A stretch of 64,000 nucleotides of DNA from Paraburkholderia hayleyella (lineage in GTDB: Bacteria; Pseudomonadota; Gammaproteobacteria; Burkholderiales; Burkholderiaceae), in contig NZ_QPES01000001.1 in the NCBI RefSeq assembly GCF_009455685.1, forward strand, positions 992,001 through 1,056,000. The letters run 5' to 3'. The position numbers and the translations under genes are program-made. Each line of letters begins with the position of its first letter. Positions within the stretch are counted from its first letter, which is position 1. Shown in pieces: positions 60,545-64,000 of the stretch. The notes below the pieces were generated by a model that worked only from the letters and a program-made list of their open reading frames with translations, did no database searches and was not told the DNA's origin.

Positions 60545-60856
60545 GAAGGGCGCAATGCCAGGAAAGGAGGGAGCGGCGGAAGGGCAACTGAAGCGTGCAT
60601 TTTCCCATACTCGGCAGGGGTGTTCGCATGGAAGCCTGTGCGGGCATGTGCATGGGCCTCGGCGGTGGTTTCTCCGTGGGCCTCTCCGTGAGTCTCTGGA
60701 TAGGGGGATGAATCGGCGGTATGCTTCACGCGGCAAGCTTGACGCGGGTGGCTGTCTCGTGCCTTCCGAACCATTTGGCACGTCTATGCCCGGGCATGGC
60801 GTGTGTTTGGCAGGCGCTTGGAGCTGCAAGCCACCTGCCACTTTCAGGAGCGTTCC
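60545..60856. other. Divergent intergenic region between TPR and monooxygenase genes
   Basis: About 310 bp with no gene. Several GGGCCTC/CTCCGTG patches repeat imperfectly at 60655-60700. An AGGAG site lies just before the monooxygenase start. Confidence 0.4.
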
Positions 60857-62554
60857 ATGGTCATGACTTCCGCTCTTCCGACTGTGCTGGTGGTGGGCGC
60901 CGGCCCTGTTGGGCTGGCTGCCGCGATGAGTCTGGCCCGCGCGCGCATTCCTGTGCGCCTGATCGACAAGCTCCGCGAGCCCGCGACGCATTCGCGTGCC
61001 ATCGGCATCCAGGCGCGCACGCTGGAGCTGCTCGAACAGCATCGCGCTGTCGAACCCTTTCTCGAACTCGGCCACCGGGTGTATGCCGCCAATCTGTATT
61101 CGCAGGGACAGCGCCTCGCGCGGTTCGATTTCGAATCGTTAGCCACTCGCTATCCCTATCTGCTGTTCCTCGATCAAACCCTCACCGAGCATATCTTGAC
61201 GGCGCATCTGGCCACGCTCGGAGTCGAGGTCGAGCGCGGTGTGGAGCTGATTGAGTTCACCCAGGGTGCGGCGGGCCTGAGTGCCACGCTGCAATGCGCG
61301 GGGCGGCATGATGAGACGTTGCACCCGGCTTGTCTGGTCGCGGCGGACGGCGCGCATAGCGCAATCCGGCATCGGCTGGGGATGGGTTTTGAGGGCAAGA
61401 CCTTCGAGCAGAGGTTTTTGCTCGCGGATGTGCAAGGCCATACCGAATGGCCAGATAACGAGTTGCATCTGTTTGCGGTGGCGGGGCTGGCGGGGTTGTT
61501 TCCGCTGGGCGCGGGGCAGTACCGATTGATTGCCGATTTGCCTCATGCCTCGAGCGCGGATGCCCCCGAGGCCGTGAGCGCGGCCGAGGCGGCTAACGCC
61601 ACGGGCGGGCCCTCGTTCGATGCATGCCGTACGCTGGTTGCCGAGCGCATGGGCGCCCAGGTGCATCTGACGGCGATGACGTGGTCGTCGTATTTCCGCG
61701 TGAATAGCCGCATGGTCACGCAGATGCGTGCTGGACGGGTGTTTCTGGTGGGCGATGCCGCGCACGTGCATAGCCCTGCGGGCGCGCAAGGCATGAACAC
61801 CGGGATCCAGGAAGCATTCAACCTGGGCTGGAAACTCGCGCGTGTGCTGGCGGGTGGTGCGCCCGATGCCTTGCTCGATACATTCCATGCCGAGCGCCAT
61901 CCGGTCGCGCGCGATGTGCTGCGCCAGAGCAGTTTTGTCACGCAGATGGCGCAGGCTGACCATGGCCTGCTCAAGCTGCTGCGCGAATACGTGATGCCGG
62001 TGCTGGCGGGCATTGGGCCTTTGCGCGATGCCGCATGCGAGGAGGTGAGCGAGCTCTCGGTGCAGTATCGGCGCAGTCCGTTGACGCTGGAGCGAGCGCT
62101 CGATGGCGGCCCACGCGCTGGCGAACGCGCACCCGATGCCATGGTGCATGTCCTTGATGGGCCGCTCGGCACCGCGCCGGGACATGGCCGCCTGTATGAG
62201 CTGCACGATCCGGCGTTCTTCTCGCTCTGGCTGCTGCTGGCGCCAACGCCGGAGGAGGTGTCCGAGGGGGCCTTTACCACATCCGCTGGCGCTGCCATGG
62301 AGGCTACATGGCAGCGCCAGAGCGGCGAACTCTCGCAGCGGTTGTCCGGAGCGTTGCGAGTCTGGTGCGTGACGGATGGGCTGGAAGAGGGCGTGCCGTC
62401 CTTGACGCAGGCTTACGGCCAGACGCGTCCGGCGTTCTATTTGTTGCGTCCCGATGGTTATGTGTGCGCGCGCGGCCACCTGGGCGATGATCTGGAGGCC
62501 CTGTTGCGCCATAGCGAAGCATGGTTCGCGGCCCCGCTGCCCGCCGCGGGCTGA
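60857..62554 (+). CDS. FAD-dependent aromatic monooxygenase (PheA/TfdB family)
   Basis: 565 residues. The dinucleotide-binding VLVVGAGPVGLAAAMSLARA lies at the N-terminus. The second FAD motif GRVFLVGDAAHVHSPAGAQGMNTGIQEAFNLGWKLA and the DG motif (VAADGAHSAIRHRLG) identify a class A flavoprotein hydroxylase with a thioredoxin-like C-terminal domain. It would hydroxylate a phenolic ring using NAD(P)H and O2; the substrate is unknown. Start at 60857 with AGGAG six bases before. It stands alone beside an 11-bp tandem repeat. Confidence 0.88.
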   Translation: MVMTSALPTVLVVGAGPVGLAAAMSLARARIPVRLIDKLREPATHSRAIGIQARTLELLEQHRAVEPFLELGHRVYAANLYSQGQRLARFDFESLATRYPYLLFLDQTLTEHILTAHLATLGVEVERGVELIEFTQGAAGLSATLQCAGRHDETLHPACLVAADGAHSAIRHRLGMGFEGKTFEQRFLLADVQGHTEWPDNELHLFAVAGLAGLFPLGAGQYRLIADLPHASSADAPEAVSAAEAANATGGPSFDACRTLVAERMGAQVHLTAMTWSSYFRVNSRMVTQMRAGRVFLVGDAAHVHSPAGAQGMNTGIQEAFNLGWKLARVLAGGAPDALLDTFHAERHPVARDVLRQSSFVTQMAQADHGLLKLLREYVMPVLAGIGPLRDAACEEVSELSVQYRRSPLTLERALDGGPRAGERAPDAMVHVLDGPLGTAPGHGRLYELHDPAFFSLWLLLAPTPEEVSEGAFTTSAGAAMEATWQRQSGELSQRLSGALRVWCVTDGLEEGVPSLTQAYGQTRPAFYLLRPDGYVCARGHLGDDLEALLRHSEAWFAAPLPAAG

Positions 62555-62560
62555 TCCCGC

Positions 62561-62615
62561 ACGTGATGGGCACATGATGGGCACATGATCGGCACATGAT
62601 CGGCACGTGATGCCG
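62561..62615. repeat. Five 11-bp tandem repeats after the monooxygenase gene
   Basis: Units of the form ACATGATSGGC (consensus with small changes) from 62561 to 62615, starting six bases after the stop codon; two units are identical, the others differ by one to three bases. Confidence 0.88.
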
Positions 62616-62637
62616 TATGCCGTGATGGGCGTCTGAT

Positions 62638-62874
62638 TCAGGCGGCCGGTGTCAGTTCGGCCCGGTACTTCAGCAGCGCCTCACGCACGGGGCCGGAGAG
62701 CGCGGCCGCGTGTTCCGGCAGGTCCAGCGTGGCGAGCAAGGCGCGCCGCATGCGCGGCTCCCAGAAGCGGCGAATATGATCGGCAATGCCCTCGAGCGCT
62801 TCGTCGTGCCCGGGCAGCGAGGCGAAAAAATCGCCGATCTGGTTCGCCATGCCGATCAGGTTGTCTTCATTCAT
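62638..62874 (-). CDS. fdsD: Formate dehydrogenase delta subunit FdsD
   Basis: 78 residues. MNEDNLIGMANQIGDFFASLP and IADHIRRFWEPRMRRAL identify the small delta subunit of the soluble NAD-dependent molybdenum formate dehydrogenase. It overlaps the end of fdsA (start within the last codons), so they are translationally coupled. Start 62874 chosen; ATG 62883 and 62901 are also in frame. Confidence 0.9.
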   Translation of the reverse strand: MNEDNLIGMANQIGDFFASLPGHDEALEGIADHIRRFWEPRMRRALLATLDLPEHAAALSGPVREALLKYRAELTPAA

Positions 62875-64000
62875 GACGCTCATCCGCGGTTTCGTGTCCA
62901 TCAGGCTCTGTTTGCGCGAGGCGCAGCAAGCCCAACTGTTCGGTATTGAAGCGTGAATAATCCCGTTGCCATTGCGAGGGCTGTTCGACCGGCATCACCT
63001 GCACAGCGGTGACCTTGTATTCCGGGCAGTTGGTGGCCCAGTCGGAGCTATCGGTGGTGATCACATTCGCGCCTGATTCAGGAAAATGAAACGTCGTATA
63101 GACCACCCCTGGCTGCATGCGCTCCGTGAGCTTCGCGCGCAGCACGGTGTAACCCGCGCGTGATTCGATGCCTACCCAGTCGTTGTTTTTGATGCCGCGT
63201 TCTGCGGCATCGTGGGGATGCAACTCGAGTCGGTCTTCGTCGTGCCAGCGGGAGTTTTCGGTGCGGCGCGTCTGTGCCCCGACGTTGTACTGCGACAGGA
63301 TGCGCCCGGTCGTCAGCAGCAGCGGAAAGCGCCGCGTGATTTTTTCGGGCGAGGCGATGAACTGGGTGATGACAAACTTGCCGAGGCCGCGTGCGAAAGT
63401 GTCGATGTGCATCGTGGGCGTGCCTTGCGGCGCGCTGTCATTGCAGGGCCATTGCAGGCTGCCGAGCGCGTCGAGCTTCGCATACGAGACGCCCTGAAAG
63501 CTCGGCGTGAGGCGTGCGATCTCAGCCATGATCGCGCTGGGGTGAGCGTAATCCATCTCATAACCGAGCGCGCGTGCCAGCCGCAATGTGACTTCCCAGT
63601 CGGCCAGGCCCGCGAGAGGCGGCATCACGCGGCGCACGCGCGAAATGCGGCGCTCCGCGTTGGTGAAGGTGCCGTCTTTCTCAAGAAACGACGCGCCCGG
63701 TAAAAATACATGCGCGTACTTCGCGGTTTCGTTCAGGAAAATATCCTGCACGACGAGGCATTCCATGGCCGAGAGCGCCGCGGCCACGTGATGCGTATTG
63801 GGATCGGACTGCACGATGTCTTCGCCCTGGCAATACAGGCCGAGGAAGCTGCCATGCAGCGCCGCATCGAACATGTTCGGAATGCGCAAGCCCGGCTCGG
63901 GTTGAATCGTGGCCTGCCAGGCATCTTCGAATAACGCGCGGGTGGCTGCATCGCCGATGTGGCGATAGCCGGGCAGCTCGTGGGGAAACGAGCCCATGTC
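62867..64000 (-). CDS. fdsA: Formate dehydrogenase alpha subunit FdsA, C-terminal part
   Basis: The last 378 residues are inside the window; the gene continues past the right edge. VAAALSAMECLVVQDIFLNETAKYAHVFLPGASFLEKDGTFTNAERRISRVRR belongs to the molybdopterin oxidoreductase domain, and the molybdopterin dinucleotide-binding domain follows (PLLLTTGRILSQYNVGAQTRR, HPHDAAERGIKNNDWV). It oxidises formate to CO2 with NAD+. It precedes fdsD in the usual fdsGBACD order. Confidence 0.92.
   Translation of the reverse strand, partial: DMGSFPHELPGYRHIGDAATRALFEDAWQATIQPEPGLRIPNMFDAALHGSFLGLYCQGEDIVQSDPNTHHVAAALSAMECLVVQDIFLNETAKYAHVFLPGASFLEKDGTFTNAERRISRVRRVMPPLAGLADWEVTLRLARALGYEMDYAHPSAIMAEIARLTPSFQGVSYAKLDALGSLQWPCNDSAPQGTPTMHIDTFARGLGKFVITQFIASPEKITRRFPLLLTTGRILSQYNVGAQTRRTENSRWHDEDRLELHPHDAAERGIKNNDWVGIESRAGYTVLRAKLTERMQPGVVYTTFHFPESGANVITTDSSDWATNCPEYKVTAVQVMPVEQPSQWQRDYSRFNTEQLGLLRLAQTEPDGHETADERHE

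Noticed and set aside
61139..62584. 481-residue minus-strand frame opposite the monooxygenase
   Set aside because: Shadow of a gene with complete FAD motifs on the plus strand.

Overview
The window looks like a primary-chromosome segment of a beta-proteobacterium of the Burkholderiaceae, Burkholderia sensu lato (Burkholderia/Paraburkholderia/Mycetohabitans type). Grounds: high-GC coding with strong third-position G/C bias, Burkholderia-type OmpC-like porins, and the gene neighbourhoods minCDE, waaC, hemW-rdgB-rph / yicC-gmk-rpoZ-spoT / greB, and metR/metE. Genus and species cannot be fixed from the sequence alone. All functional calls come from reading motifs and recalling families; no database search was run.

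Layout. 1-3.3 kb: right end of a P4-like integrative element (C4-type antisense RNA leader, overlapping small genes, CHC2 primase, TOPRIM/DUF3631 protein) that stops at the 3' end of a tRNA-Leu(CAA). 3.7-6.6 kb: YkgJ, DUF1439 protein, uppP, trmB. 7.1-9.0 kb: an AT-rich 619-residue orphan protein with a hydrophobic centre and a coiled-coil tail, probably acquired. 9.4-17 kb: second methionine aminopeptidase, acetyltransferase, minCDE, ClC transporter, waaC, MFS transporter, tRNA-Ser. 17.3-27.9 kb: hemW-rdgB-rph (minus), yicC-gmk-rpoZ-spoT (plus), an AT-richer acyltransferase/SGNH gene inserted before two tRNA-Arg(ACG) copies, then greB. 27.9-36.9 kb: accessory-rich stretch with an orphan IS5-type DUF4096 gene, two porins, a cold-shock gene, a DnaQ/GIY-YIG fusion, a secreted chorismate mutase, a 49-residue gene, an intact IS3-family element and a decayed second one, and tRNA-Thr. 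36.9-54 kb: fbp, metR/metE, pepN, DUF4136 lipoprotein, a GDT1-family transporter behind a yybP-ykoY (Mn2+) riboswitch, adenosine deaminase, xdhC, dsbB, amidase, CPA2 antiporter, class I amidotransferase-like hydrolase. 54-64 kb: DUF2968 protein, a proline-rich membrane protein, citrate-type MFS symporter, TPR/glycosyltransferase protein, FAD monooxygenase, and the 3' end of the formate dehydrogenase operon (fdsA-fdsD).

Themes. Many short tandem or direct repeats sit at gene ends, and in three cases a repeat unit contains the stop codon. An IS3 element lies in the loop of a once-perfect 17-bp terminator hairpin beside tRNA-Thr, with a GGAT duplication. Horizontal material clusters at tRNA genes (Leu, Arg, Thr). 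No CRISPR array, rRNA, or complete defence or secretion system is present.
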